From contig CM077116.1 in the NCBI GenBank assembly GCA_039619475.1, forward strand, positions 252,388,440 through 252,452,439: DNA of 64,000 bases, given 5' to 3'. Positions 21,125 to 34,156 of this stretch are shown here, in pieces. This stretch comes from Icerya purchasi (taxonomy: Eukaryota; Arthropoda; Insecta; Hemiptera; Monophlebidae). Numbering within the stretch: the first letter of the stretch is position 1; each line of letters opens with the position of its first letter. The translations under genes and the position numbers were made by a program. The notes under the pieces were generated by a model, which made no database searches, was not told where the DNA came from, and saw only the letters and a program-made list of their open reading frames with translations.

Positions 21125-23475
21125 GCTATTAAATTCCAGGACTAGATCTAATCTCTCCTCTATTTCTCAAACATCTACCTCCTGACTTGAAGAAACTTTT
21201 ACTGAATATTTTCAAAAAAGTCTGGTCTAAAAATTGTTTCCCAAGTTTATGGAGAACAGCGATTGTTATCCCTGTCCTGAAATCAGGCAAGGAATGCGTA
21301 AATCCATCGTCATACTGGCCCATCTCACTTACCTTTAACGCATGTAAGTTAATGGAAAAATTTGTAGCCAGCCGGCTACTATGCTATCTGGAAAAATATA
21401 ACCTCATTCCTGAAAGTCAATCTGGTTTCCGAAAATACAGAAATACTCTCGCTCACCTATGTAGTCTACAACAAGAAATATTAAATCATTTCAAAAAAAT
21501 CATTATTTATTCTCAATATTTTTTGATATCCAGAAGGTATACGACACGGCCTGGAGATTCAAAATTATATAGTTGCCGGTAAAAATGGGCATAAAAAGCT
21601 GATTAGTACGGTTTATCAAGAATTTCCTCTCCAGCCGTTCATTTAAAGTTAAAGTGGGAGTCAGTTACTCGCAGGATTTCATTATTGAAAATGGAGTACC
21701 ACAAGGTAGCGTCTTAAGCGTTCATTGCTTCTTCATCCTCATGAACAGTATTATCGACTACATTCCCTCACCTATTACGGCCAGACTTTTTGCGGATGAA
21801 TTAAATATCACATTATAAACGGCAAATATCCACCACGCTCAAATTTTTTTACAAAAATGTCTAGATAATATACAGGTATGGAGCAAGTTGTCTCCGCAAA
21901 AACAACTTTTGTTATTTTTACTAGAAAATGACCAAACCCGATATATTTAAATTTAACAAAATGATAAAGCAATCGAAGGAATACAAATTTCTTGGATTAC
22001 ATTTTGACTCGAGACTAACCTGGCAAAACCACATTCTCGCAATCAAATACTCCCGTCTACCGCTACTTAATATCTTCAAGATGATGAGCAATAAGTCCTT
22101 CGGACCAAGAAGTTCTACATTATTCCGCATCTACTACGCTCTTACCCGTTCCAAACTGGATTACGTTTCTATCATATACGCATCTGCTAGTCAATGCCTA
22201 CTCAACAAACTGGACAAAATACAAAATATCGGGATTCGGATAGCACTGAAAGCCTTTTTGACAACGCCGACGGCTGGCCTCCATTACTTTAGTGGCACTC
22301 CATCGTTTTGCTACAGGCGGAAATCACTTGCCATTAAATATGAAGTAACTGTTGTCAGCCACCAACTCCATTCAAATCAAGCTCTCATCAATGAACTCGT
22401 AAAATCGTTCGGACTCCAGTTTCCATTAAAACTTCAACACGATATTATAAAAAGAATACCAACAGTCCTCCCGCCATGGAGCCAGTTCAGACCTGATGTT
22501 TGTTGGGACCTTTCTTCACCAGAAATCAAAAGTAAACTAAACCATGAGATACAAGAGATCCTACGAAAGGTATTACACCGGATGCCAGAATCGATTAAAT
22601 GTTACACAGATGCATTCAAAACAGCATCACATGTAGGCGGAGCTTATTCCATCCAAAACAAAATCTAGTCCTTCAACCTTCCGTCCATGCTGTCAGTCCT
22701 TTCGGCTGAGCTAGTGGCTTTGCTTCAGTGTTTACTCCAGATCGCTGATCTTCCGTCTAACCACTATGTAATTTGCTCAGACACGTCGTTGGCTTTAAAA
22801 CATCTCCAAAGTAGCAGTTGTTGATCATATCTTGTTTTCCATACTGCATCTATATAATCTTAATACGAAAATTACCTTTGTTTAGATTCCAAGCCATCGA
22901 AGTATTTCTTCCCATGACGCTGTTCACCGTGTGACTCGATGGCCATCGCAGACTTGCTTGTCGATAACTATAGGAATGGACAGTACTCTATCCAGAATAT
23001 TTTAAGCTCGTGGTGTCGATCATTTCATGCGCGAATAAGTATTCTGGGAAACACAAAAAAAGACCACTCAGCGTAGCTCAAACTCATTGGCAAAGCTTGC
23101 TTACTAAGATTGGAAACATCTGTAAATAGAGTATATCTTGGACATACTCTTACCACGCACTCGTACTTACTCAGCAATCAGCTACCACCAGTATGCGACG
23201 TATGTCATGCTCCGCTAATAGTCCACCATATTGTCACAGCTTGTCAAAAGTACGCTCAAAATCGTTCCAAAGAGACAAATACGGCTATCCCAAATGTTTA
23301 CAACCTGAAACGCCTTACAGACTTTCTTATTAAAATTAAGATTATTAATAGTATTTAGTAATAAGTATTCAATCCCTTCCAGTTAAAGTTAAAACCATTA
23401 ATAATATTTAGTAATTAGTGTTTAATTAAGCATCGAGTAATAGCTACAAGACATTAAATACTCGTTAAAAAACAA
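21125..23475 (+). mobile_element. RNase H-bearing LINE (I-type), decayed 3' two thirds
   Basis: Starts within the RT (PGLDLISPLFLKHLP), then W-RTAIVIPVLKSGK, PSSYWPISL and ESQSGFRKYRNTLAHL. After frame breaks come FADELN (21790, the degraded catalytic box) and YKFLGLHFDSRLTWQNHI (about 21985). A long open stretch 21928-22668 follows, running into the start of an RNase H (CYTDAFKTASHVGGAYSI). The RNase H continues as SAELVALLQCL and ICSDTSLALKHL. The end (23110-23358) carries LGHTLTTHSYLL and CDVC-x8-HHIVTACQKY. This domain order fits I-type LINEs. Multiple stops and frameshifts; the 3' end is an A-rich tail near 23470. Confidence 0.75.
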
Positions 23476-23479
23476 AAAA

Positions 23480-25539
23480 AGAAAGAAAGAAAAAAAACAG
23501 TGTAGATACGAAATATTAAAGCGTTAGCTACAAGTAAAAAAATATGCATTATATGCAAAATCCGAACACTAGTTTCTTGACCTTTTTATGACTAAAAATT
23601 GAAGTCAGCTAAATACTGACTGTAAAACGATACTCAGCTAAATTCGGATCATGCTCCCGTTATAGCTCTGTTTGAGGTAATGTAGAACTTCGGATAATAA
23701 TATCAACTGAAAAACTTTTCAGATCATTCGAATGTGATAATCAATTTAAATATACGCTTAAAAAATTTAAAGGAGATATTATGTGGCGGTATTAACTTGT
23801 CCAAGTAAAATTTACACCGCGTATAAAATTACGATATATCAAAAACACATAGCCTCTCCATATTCAAACAATCGGAAATACCCGTGTTAGCAACGGTACA
23901 GAATACCTTTTTATAAACAAGCTTTTAATCTGTTCCATAAAAAATGACATAATAAAATGAATAAATATAGTAATAATATAAACATCTCTTCATTAAAGTT
24001 GGAAGATAGATCAATCTGGAAAGTAGCAAAACCGAATCTAAATACTGCTAAATCGCAGCTGGTGTTATATGATGGACGAAGAAATATCAAATACTTTTGG
24101 CGAACAATTTCATAACACCATTCGAACGTTACAAATGTAAAACAGCAGATAATACTCATAAAAAAAAAAAACAGAATACCAATTGACTGCTTTTCAACTA
24201 TAAAATCAAGTATTTTCCACTCAAAAAGGTTTATATGAAAAACAAAGAGAAGTACATTAAAAAAACGGGAAATTTTACATGTTAACATATTTGCAATCCA
24301 ATTTTAAAGGTGAGTGTACGAAAAGAACCAATAATATTACAAGTATTAATCCGTAAGACAAACCGAAATCACATCCTTTGTCTTTTAGACTAGTAAGTCT
24401 TTTGCAAGTCTCGTAAAAACTACTAGAAATGCTTTTACAAGACAGACGATTAAAATTATAAAATCGGCTCATTTAATTCTTTCAGTTTGTTTTCAGAAAA
24501 CAACGTTCCACCCATTACGTTAATTATAACGAATGACAAATTGACACGGTGACCACCTTCAAAGAGGACAATATTGCAATGCAGTTTTCTTGAATGTGGA
24601 AGTTTTGGACAGATTTTAGTACAAGGATTTACTGTTTAAAACACAACATATCTATTGGTTTATACAAAAGTTTTGAACAGTACTTGTATTGCAGAACTTT
24701 TCCTGTAATGACAATAAGAGGCAACGGATTACATTTACACTGAATACGAAATCGTGTCCCCCACTTTAAATCGTTGGCCTCTTTTTCAAGCCAACTATGT
24801 AAGTTACTTACGAGCTTGTATCTCGATTGACACTTTACCTCCAGACTCTACGTGACACACATGAGATAAACAATTATACCAAGAGACAAAATTTTGGAGC
24901 GCTGGTACGGAAAAAGGTGTTCAGTCAGTATTCGAAAACCAGTCTACATATTTGTTATAGCACCAGTTTGGAAATACTGGCCGGAGGTTTTTGAAACACG
25001 TCGAATAGCAAATTTTATTAATGGAATCTAACAACAGTAATCGAAAATTTTAAGAATGACTAATGTCCCGTTTTATGTTATTAATGACATGAGTATTAAA
25101 TTCATTCTTGAAATTTATACTAAGCGTTCTATAAAATTCTTTAATAAACGAATATAGAAGTAATTCTAATATATTGTGTCGCAGACATCTTTCGGGAAAT
25201 CGTCGAAGAAGACTTCAAGGAGTATGTTCCAGGGATATAATTAGAATGGCATAATTGCGGTGTGCTTATCACCGAGGTAATGCCGATGTTGAAATTATAT
25301 ATGAAATTATGTAAATCTCTTAGGAACCATTATAAATAATTTTGCATGGAAAAATGTTATTTTCTGCTCTTTCACCATTGGTTGAAGTCATAGTAATGGT
25401 TTTGTTTTGATCTAAAGAAAGCTGTACCACTAGTGTGGTGGTGAAAAAAAGGACAAAAAAAATCATTTTCTTCATTGAGCTAGAAAGTTTATGGGTTTTC
25501 CGTGACGTCTAATTAAGCATTTAATAGTATTCCTGAAGA
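23480..25539. other. AT-rich sequence, no gene recognised
   Basis: About 2 kb with no convincing coding or repeat structure. ORFs such as 23911-24288 on minus are Phe/Leu-rich chance frames from AT-rich DNA. Confidence 0.4.
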
Positions 25540-25919
25540 ATGGTCTTCTTTATAGTGCCATACTCAGCTTCTGAGCGTCGGCGACTACCTATTTGTACAT
25601 TTCAGCAGTACCGATATAGGTAGTGTACCAGGCAATTGTTATATGCAACGCAGGTGTACACAGGCAAGACTACATTCGGAACTGATAGTAGCCGCTTGTT
25701 ATCGCGCTACCAGTGCAGTCCCGTGTGGGTCTGCTGTGTATTGACCTAGCGCGCATATGATGTTGAACGTGGTGGTTTGCCATTGCCTTCCACGTGATTA
25801 CTAGCGATTATTTATTTATTTATTTAATTCTTGTAATAAGTTCGTCGTCGCTCGGGATCGAACCCGTGATCTCCATAACGGAAGTCAAGCGCTCTAGCAA
25901 CTAGGCTATCGCGACGGGA
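25540..25919 (-). mobile_element. tRNA-derived SINE, copy 1
   Basis: Read on minus, the head has a Pol III A box (TAGCCTAGTTG) and B box (GGTTCGATCCC, about 25848-25866). A shared body follows, with CACGTGGAAGGCAATGGCAA and then ACCACCACGTTCAACATCAT and CACACGGGACTGCAC. The body aligns with 28240-28345 of copy 2. This is not a functional tRNA gene, because it continues into a conserved non-tRNA body and lacks a clean acceptor stem pairing. Confidence 0.75.
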
Positions 25920-26640
25920 CAAATAAAATGCATTTTCGTAGAATATTACGTATCCTTAAATTGAGTAAATTTTATTTATTTTTTTTCATTACTTTAACGA
26001 GACGGCATGTTGTTGAACATACGATATGTAGTTAATTAAATTAAATTAAAAGAAATAAGAAAAGTAAATCTACTGTAATTAAGAATAAAAATATAAGAAT
26101 CACAGACTAGTTTCGCAAAACTATGTTCCTGATCACAGGCATATTTTACGATCATGAACATAACGTTTGAAACTAATTAATAACTTTTTTTACTCTTTAA
26201 TTACCATTGATTATTTTTCATAATACTTAATCTTTTAAAATACCTGCCATTATTTATTTATTATTACTATTTTATTAATAGAAAATTGAAAAATTCACAT
26301 ATACAAAACTCCATAATGAATCATGACTGAATATATAATATTTATTTTAATCTTCGGTAGAAAAAATTATACAAAAACTATTAGCCAGACCTTAAAATTG
26401 TTAACTAAGACGTGATTGTTGTCAATGGATATTCTTCTAATCGGGATAACACATTAAATTTCATTGAACGGGAAGACTCGTGAAAGAAAAAGAAAATTGA
26501 AGTCGAGATGTTGTAACCTCTTGTATTCGTGAATTTTGTATGGTACGTTGTAATTTACAGAATCACTTATCTAGGTGCGTTGCTTTTTCTTTATTTTTTC
26601 ATTAGTCTGTTTTAGACGTTAAACTATTCTAAGTGAGAAT
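25920..26640. other. AT-rich spacer, no gene recognised
   Basis: No coding frame or repeat was identified. Two short inverted stretches around 26100-26175 (ACTAGTTTCGCAAAACTATGT and CATGAACATAACGTTTGAAA) suggest a decayed MITE, but the match is weak. Confidence 0.3.
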
Positions 26641-27470
26641 TATACCCTGGTTACCGTTTGATCTTTACCGCTGGTGCTAATTTCCGTGGATTTAACGAAG
26701 ATGTAGGGGCAGGGTCTATTATAGAAGGTATCACTGAGCAAAAATTTGAATTACCTTCAGAGGCTTCGATTTTTACGGCCGAGTTTCTCGCTATTGAAAA
26801 GGCATTAGAGTTTGTGGAAAATGTGTTGCAGTTCAAAGGTGAGTTTGTGGTATTTTCGGACAGCCTTAGTTCTCTCTTGTCGCTTCGGAGCAGTAACTTT
26901 GAATATAATTGCCGTCCACTCATTTATGGAATTAAGGAAAAGTATCATAATATTTCAGAACGGGAAGAAATCATTAAATTTTGCTGGATTCCAGGTCACC
27001 GTGGGGTATTACTTATCGATCGAATTGATTCAATTGCTAAAGAAGGGGTTAGATCAGGTATTAAGTTTCCATTCATCCCATCCTTTGACCTTATAGATAA
27101 AGCTAAAAGGGATAATAATGCGGATCGTGTGAGTTTATATGTAGCGAACAAGGGCCTAGTAAATATTTTCATATTGTCCAATCATCTCTGCTGTCCACAC
27201 CTTGGTTTTATCATATTTGTGTCCCAGTTAGTATAACCTGTAAATCTGTGACTGTTGGTGGTTGAAAGCTACGTTCTGGCCATTGCCGAGTGGGTTTAAA
27301 CTTTTCAAACACAAGGTATTGTACGAGTTGTAATACCTATTGTCGATAAAATTTTAGAGAGGACATTAACCCCCTGTTACTTAATTGCGTCCAATTTGAC
27401 AACAAGAGACTTGTGTTCTCTGAAGACCTGATGTCGTACGGTATTTATCCTCCACTGTGTATTTTTTATC
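26640..27470 (+). mobile_element. I-type LINE fragment: RNase H domain and tail
   Basis: The frame at 26658-27236 reads VGAGSIIEG, LPSEASIFTAEFLAIEKAL, FVVFSDSLSSLLSL and KFCWIPGHRGV. These are the RNase H blocks found at the end of I-type LINE polyproteins (Glu in 'TAE', Asp in 'SDS'). The usual 'GNE.AD' block is degraded to LIDRIDSIAKEG, so the last catalytic Asp cannot be assigned with certainty. A degenerate downstream part to about 27470 fits the Cys/His C-terminal segment. RT is absent: a 5'-truncated copy. Confidence 0.7.
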
Positions 27471-28138
27471 TTCTTTGTTCCTGTGATAAGATTTTCTTTT
27501 TTCTTTTTAAGTTTATTGAAGGAAATAAGATTATTATTTAATTTTTATTTTATTTATTTTTTTCCCTTTATTTATTTGAGTTTAATATTTTTTACTTTTT
27601 ATTTTATTTTTTATGTAGGCGGCTTAGTTTTATTTTATTATATTCTTTATCCATTTACTGATTACTATTAATTTTTTAGATTTTCATTTTATGTTGCTTG
27701 GGTGTTATTGATTCAAGGGAATCCAGGAGAACGTTGCAATTTGGTCTAGGCAAAAAAAAAAAGAAGTTATTTCGATTTAAAAAATTTTCTAACTGCATTT
27801 CTTTTTTTTGTCTTTTGTATGAAATCTTTTTTTGCTTCTTCATGGATTCTTTAATACTATACCTCTACCTTTTTGTACAAAAGCCGAGTAAATTTATTCC
27901 GAATGCCCTTAAAAGAAGTTTAAAATTTACGGGTTCCCCAGATTTCCGAAAAGCAAAACAGTGTAAAATCTATTTTAGAGAAAACGGACAGGAATGCTTT
28001 TTGTTGTACTCCATCTATATTTGCATGACACCGCGATATAAAAAATTATGCGAAAAAATAAAATGTTTATGGTAATTTTTAGTAACTTCTACAAATGTTT
28101 AAAGAAAGATTCGATTCATTAAATTAAATAAATCTATG
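27471..28138. other. Low-complexity AT-rich stretch
   Basis: T-rich tracts dominate 27480-27660 and give Phe/Tyr-rich chance ORFs. The ORF at 27698-28075 has no recognisable domain. Nothing else is supported. Confidence 0.4.
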
Positions 28139-28540
28139 TTAGGATGGCCTAGTTGCTAGAGCGTTTAGCTTCCGTTACGGAAGTCTTGGGTTCGATCCCG
28201 GGCGACGACAGATAATTATTACGAAAAAATTTAATTAAAATACTCGCTAGTAATCACGTGGAAGGCAACGGAAAACCACCATGTACATCATATGTGCGCT
28301 AGATCAGTACCCAGCAGATACACACGGGGGACTGCATTTGTATATCGATAGATCAAACAATTACAATATCAGTTGCAAGTGTAGTCGTGCGTGTGTACAC
28401 ATTCGTACTGCATATAAACAATTGCCCAGTACACTATGCTTATATGTCTGTACAGCTAAAATGTACGAATTAGTTGCGTAGCAACCGAATGGTTAAGGAG
28501 ATAATGATGATGATGATGATGATGTTTGCGATATTCATAA
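28139..28540 (+). mobile_element. tRNA-derived SINE, copy 2, with (GAT)n tail
   Basis: The head carries an A box (TGGCCTAGTTG) and B box (GGTTCGATCCC) at 28146-28200. The body shares CACGTGGAAGGCAACGGAAA and then ACCACCATGTACATCATATG with copy 1. The 3' end is a GATGAT microsatellite at 28501-28523, a likely 3' tail borrowed from a LINE partner. The copy is about 390 bp including the tail. Confidence 0.75.
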
Positions 28541-29325
28541 GAAGTGAAATTTCTGGAAATATTTTATTTATTTACTTGATTTATAAGCAGTGGGGGAGGT
28601 GGTGAACATTGTTGTTAGTACGAACGGTTTAGGAATACCGAGATTTACGAGCTCTTGAATTTATTGTTAATTTTTAATTACTTATAAGTTATAAATTTAA
28701 AACAAAAAAAAGAAAATGCTTTTTCCCAGATTCAGTTAATTATAAATTAAATTTGTATGGAAATATTTAGAAACACGAACTTTACTTGGAAATCGTACAA
28801 ATTAAGCTATAATTTTGTTTATTAAATTTCAGATTAACATGGAGCTGTGATTAATAGTTCTTTTAAATTTCAATATCGCAATTATTATCGCTGATGATAC
28901 TGTACCAAAGGTGTTTTTTGTTTGCATAAGAACTGGAGGTTGTCACGGAAATGCAAAGAGTTGAACAAGTTGCTACTCGAACGAAATATTTTTGATTGAA
29001 GTCAAAAACGATAACCAAATTTTATAAGCAAAATGGCGGCCGAGCGGTATGGGTATTTTGACCTTCATGTAAACAAATTTTTCCACTTTAAAGTTTAGTT
29101 TAAAATTAACTTTTATCTACAAATTATATAATATCCGTAAAATTTTTATTATTGAAATGCGATTAAAAATTATTAAAAAAACACAGAAAAAAAATCTGAT
29201 CTTTTTTTCAAATTAATAATTCATTATACATACATGCAATGGCTGTCCCAAGGATACTGAGAGTTCGCTTCGATGCAGCAACAAAGCTACTTGTCAGTCT
29301 GCCGATGATATAGGAAAGCAATCAG
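28541..29325. other. AT-rich spacer, no gene recognised
   Basis: No coding frame, RNA gene or repeat identified. Confidence 0.35.
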
Positions 29326-29327
29326 TC

Positions 29328-29462
29328 GTTGTGATAGCCTAGTTACTAGAGCGCTTAACTTCGTCCGGAGGTCCTGAGTTCAATAGCAGGCAACAACAGA
29401 AATTATTAGATATGATTAGAAATTAAATAAGAAGTTACGTATATAGAGAGATTATGTTAAAA
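29328..29462 (+). mobile_element. tRNA-derived SINE, copy 3 (head only)
   Basis: GATAGCCTAGTTACTAGAGCG at 29336-29356 matches the heads of copies 1 and 2. The B box is mutated (GAGTTCAATAGC). The homology fades after about 29460, so only the tRNA-like head remains; it is older than the other two. Confidence 0.6.
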
Positions 29463-29499
29463 AAAAAAAGAACGAATAAAATGTAAAACACTATACAGC

Positions 29500-31090
29500 G
29501 AAAAAATAATAAACATCAATGCCGATAAATTACAATTAAATGATATTGCTGAATTAGAATCACCAATACTATATGAAGAGATTACTAACGCAACAAAATA
29601 CTTAAAAAAGAATTAATTTCCTGGCTCGGATAACATTCCAGTTGAAGCTTTCAAAGTGGGCAGTGAAGAAATCACATGAAAAATTTTCAATATATGCAGC
29701 ACTATTTGGCGATCTGGAATATGGACGAAGGACTAGACATGCAATCAATATACATCACGCTACATAAAAAAGGTTCCCTAGAAAACTGTGAAAATTACCG
29801 TACGATATCGCTGATCTCCGATGCAAGCAACGTGCTATTAAAAATTATCCACAATCGCTTATACGCGATTCTTCAAAACCAAAAAAACGGAGAACAAGCA
29901 GGATTGGGGCGGAGGAACAAGAATACAAGTTCTCAATCTCAGGCAACTAATATAAAAAACAAGAAAGTACGGCAAGCAAATAGTGCTATGCTTTGTCGAT
30001 TATAAAAAAAGCATTCGGCTGTGTACGATGACAAAAACTTTGGCAGATTTTGTCTGAGATGGACGCCCAAAACAGCTTGTTTGCTAATTAAGCGTCTATA
30101 CGAAGGAAATACGGTAAACGTACGCGTGAACCAGTCGATAGCCTCAGATAACTTTCATCCTGAATGGAGAGTACTTGCATATTATCCCCGTTATTATTCA
30201 ACATATATGGGGAAAGGTAATACGTGAGGCTATGAAGTAATTTTCAAGCCCCAGTCTTAAAAGCTGAATCCGAAGATAGGAATAAGCATTGGAAATATTC
30301 GATATGCTGTCGACGCTACATTAATAGATACAAGTATAGAGCATAATAAATCAACTAGAAACAGCCAGCGCTAATTAAGATCTGATAATTAATACAAATC
30401 GTGATAATAAATCGTTCTAAAAACAACTCGCCTGTGCATTCCAGAGATAGATGGCATCGAAGTTGTGAATTCGCATATTGAACATCTATCATAGAAAATA
30501 ATGGCGAAAGCGAAGTTGAAATTCGTCACAGAGCACAAATAACATGCAATACAATGGGACAATTGAAAAAAATCTGGTCCAACTCTTCGATAAGCAAACA
30601 TTAAAGATATGCTTAGTAAAGGTTCTTGTGTTCTAGATATTTTTATACGCTTCAGAAACATGAACGATCTGTGAATCAGACAGGAAGAGGATAGATGCGT
30701 AGGAAATGTACCGCTGGAGACGGCTGTTACTTGTTTCCCGAACAGAGAAAAGAACCAACTACTTTATTCGGAGGGAAATTGGCGTACAGAACAGACTATC
30801 CAGAATTGTCCGTAAACAAATACCGAAGTATTTTGGCAAGGTTATTAGAGCAGAAACAACGGAAACAGTCATCATACAAGGTCGTATGGAAGGTACTAGA
30901 GGAAGGGGCAGGCCTTATACGAGATGGACTGATGCTATTTGTAAAACAATGGGCCGTATAGCTTCCTTAAATGCGTTCGACGTGCGCAAAACAGAGATCA
31001 TTGGCGCAGTTTGGTGTTCCAGGTGACGGATAATAATGGTCACGATATCCCCACCAGTGATGAAGCGATTGATTGATGATTAATCATCAG
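29500..31090 (+). mobile_element. Decayed LINE, RT to C-terminus
   Basis: RT blocks are spread over several frames: FPGSDNIPVEAFK (about 29625), LENCENYRTISLISDASNVL (29785) and CFVDYKKAFGCVR (about 29990, motif A). The C-terminal part at 30706-31026 reads MYRWRRLLLVSRTEKRTN, then RGRPYTRWTDAICKTMG, as in arthropod LINEs with 'GRRR..W...I'. Stops and frameshifts are frequent. The 3' end is around the GATTGATTGATGATTAATCATCA stretch at 31065-31090. Confidence 0.7.
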
Positions 31091-32985
31091 CATAGCTTTT
31101 ACCATATTGGTGCGACAATTCCCTCGTCTCGCTATAATAAAAGTATAACTATCGAACCGTGTAGGTTTTACGGAAAATTTTATTCTACAAAAAATTATTC
31201 CCCGTCACTATCGTTATGGTGTCTCAATCTTTTTCAAAATATTCACCGGTTGACTGTAGTAACAAAACAACTTTGCTTCTGTCTTTTTTTAAGTCGGTCA
31301 GATGGTTCGGTTAGATTATTATGGATTTTTCTTTTTTTAAAATTAATATTTCATTACATAATTTAAAATGAATAAAAAGATTCAGAACGCGCGATTTTTT
31401 TTTCTCTTAAATTGTTATTGTATTACAAACTGGCCATCTAGGCCATTTAGCAATATTCTTAACAGGGAAATATTTAGCATGAAGGGAGAAGTACCTAATA
31501 GTACCTACCCGATAAAGAACGCGCGAATGACCATTGTTTATCTGGAGTGATGAAACAGTTGCTGTATCCTTTTAGATTGATTTTAAATGGTATCTTTAGG
31601 TTAGTTAGATTATTATAAATATTATTAATTCAAAAAAATATATTTTATTTACCCCTATTAGTTTCAAATTTATACAGTGAAATGCAGTTAAAAATTATTC
31701 GATTAATTTTCAAATTTTTGAATTCCAATTGCGTAATTCAAAGTTAGTAAACTTAGTTACAAGTTTTTGGAAAGTGTCTATTGCGTTATTATTGTTAGCT
31801 GGACGAATGTGAAACAGCGTGAACAATACTTTTTTCACGGTTACGCCGATCTGACTTGTCTGTTTTATTAAGAAGATCGTTCCGCTCCTCGCATTTTCAT
31901 GACGCAAACGGTTAGATCAGTTTCCGATACGAATAATTGTATTTTGTGTCCAGCATTCGATTCTTGTTGATGCTGTGACTAACATGAAAACCTTTTAGCC
32001 GATTATGAACGTTCAGATTTATCAATTAAGAAGTACCGGTAAGATTGGGTTTTACGAATCTTTTAAGATGTTATTTCGATGTGGGCCGTTCTATCTCTTT
32101 CGGCGCTGAAAGAGAATGATGATAATGACGATGTGGATTTCACGTATGAATATTTTTATAAACGATCTGTTATAAACGCATTTGTTTCAGGGAAAGGGTG
32201 AAACGGAAGACTCGATAATTTTTTGTTTTTCGCCTCAAATTGCCAACTTTGCAAATTGACAATTTGTTGAATAATTTTAATTTACGCTTTTCAAGAACGT
32301 ATCGGCCGAAATAATTTCTACTTAAAATTGAACAGTAAGTTTTAAGTAGACTTAAAAGCAGACTTAAAACTTTTCAGTTACGGTGCTGCTTAAGTTAGTT
32401 AACCGGCTGATCGGATTAACTTCATCTGTGCTCTGATCCTGTGGTTATTATTCTCCGTATTCATAGGTTACAGATGAGATTCAGGAAGTTTAATGAAATT
32501 GTAATTATATGAAAAAGATGGATACTTCAATGACGTTAAAGTTAATTAGTGCGAATTAACGGTTGAAATAAGAAAGAAAAATACCGAAAATCCTCCGAAA
32601 TACGATACGTCGTTTCATTTTAATTCGAGGAAAGTTTTTAAAATTACCCTCGAAATGTTTATTATTGTAATAATTAAAAAGATATTGATTGCGTTGTGTT
32701 TGAACATTTTTTATTTGTTGATCGTCTTTCAGGGAATTACTGTCTCGTTAAAATCAAAAGAGTTCAAGCGATTTGGGTGCATGCGAAATGGTTTTTACAC
32801 CTTTACCGTTTTCGATTATCTAAAGAATGATTTCACATCAGTTAATAGTCGGTATTACAATTAATTTTAATTTAATAAACAGAATTATTTACAGGATTTT
32901 AATTATAAAATCTGCATATATGTTTATAAAAATGAATGTGTATTTGACCCGTATGTTTTCCTGTACCGTTTGACGGACCATGCTA
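31091..32985. other. AT-rich spacer, no gene recognised
   Basis: About 1.9 kb with only short chance ORFs. A tandem-like AAACTTTTAAGT/TAAGTAGACTTAAAAGCAG motif is seen near 32320-32375. Nothing else supported. Confidence 0.35.
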
Positions 32986-32995
32986 AAATTTTCAG

Positions 32996-33029
<34 letters not shown>
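32996..33029. repeat. (TA)n microsatellite
   Basis: An uninterrupted TA run of about 30 bp followed by GTGTGTG. It lies at the edge of the repeat copy to its right. TA runs also border the transposon ends at 480 and 1500. Confidence 0.9.
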
Positions 33030-33036
<7 letters not shown>

Positions 33037-33415
33037 TGTCCCAACAAAGGTTGTAAGGTAAGGCTGAGTTTTCTTTCCCATCTCCATTACGGCAAGGGGC
33101 TGTGCCCTCCGACCCCTTTTGCTTTTATTTCTGTCTCTTTCTCTTCTATACTTTGTATAAAATGATCATAATTTACAACGTAATTCTTACTGGCATCAAC
33201 ACAAAAAAAAACTAACATAATCACAAAAATCCTATCCTAACATTTAACTTTCATTATATGAAATTAAGACATTTTTTCGTTACATATTTCGTTACAAAAA
33301 ATTGTGACATTTTTTAAATAACAATGACAAAAATCTTATAAAATATAACAAACGTTACATCAAATTGGGACATTTTTTCTAATGGGGGATAGCCTAAGAA
33401 TTACGTTGTAATTAA
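33030..33415. mobile_element. MITE-family copy with TTACAACGTAATTCTTA ends
   Basis: TTACAACGTAATTCTTA occurs at about 33173-33189 and in reverse complement at about 33396-33412. The interior holds AATCACAAAAATCCTATCCT and TCATTATATGAAATTAA, shared with 1541-2660. The left part (33050-33170) is shared with 2540-2640 in reverse complement. Non-coding. Confidence 0.55.
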
Positions 33416-33705
33416 TATGAAAAGTTCAAATAACAAACTTTCTGCAAATAGTAAATCAACATATAATCCAAATGATAACTCTTTTCACGTTTCTTTAATA
33501 ATGTCAGTGCGAGTAAAACATACGATAGTAAATTTTTGAACATGCAACGCGGTATTTAGAATTTTAAAGGCAACGGAGAAGAGACTTAGAGGACATTCAA
33601 ACTTTCGAGAATCTATTCTTCCGCAAGAGAGGTTAATTATAACATTTAAACAAATGTTGTACAAAAACATTGAAGAACAAAAGAAACTATTTTGGTTGTA
33701 TGAAA

Positions 33706-34156
33706 CCGGTTGTACGCATTTTTGGACAAAAAAAAAAAAAAAATCGCAAGCAATATTAACATGAGCAGAAGATTCATGCTACATGGTACGGAGTTCTGCG
33801 TACAAATTCGTATCCGGTGTAACCGCGCCTGACGGTTACGGCGAACGTGAATTCTGACGAGCGATCGTTCTGATCGTCGGAACAATTAAGTGTATACACA
33901 CGAGTGTGGTTGGTTACTTCCGCGGCAGATACTTCCAAGTAAGCACTATTGATCGTTCTAACGAACAGAACGATCGTTTGTCAGAATTCACATGCGCCGT
34001 AATAGGCTTGATGCGAATTCGTACGAAAACCTGTGCGTACGGTAGAGTACAAATAAGCGTAAATTTACCTGAAACGAAAACAAAACTTGTTTACGTTAAT
34101 TTACACATTGACTAAAGTTTCGTTTTTTTCCCCCGTACAAATGCGTACAACTGATT
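33706..34156. mobile_element. MITE, ~450 bp, GTTGTACGCATTT inverted ends
   Basis: GGTTGTACGCATTTTTGGAC at about 33708 is mirrored by CGTACAAATGCGTACAACTG at 34136-34155. Inside, a second imperfect inverted repeat pairs TGAATTCTGACGAGCGATCG (about 33850) with CGATCGTTTGTCAGAATTCA (about 33971). The whole could fold into a long imperfect hairpin. No transposase is seen. Confidence 0.65.

Noticed and set aside
25845..25919. tRNA gene candidates with A and B boxes (also at 28146-28213 and 29336-29400)
   Set aside because: All three continue into a shared non-tRNA body or are degraded, lack clean stem pairing and are clearly SINE heads.
27483..27671. Phe/Tyr-rich ORF resembling a membrane protein
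   Set aside because: Comes from a T-rich low-complexity tract; no start context or conserved motif.
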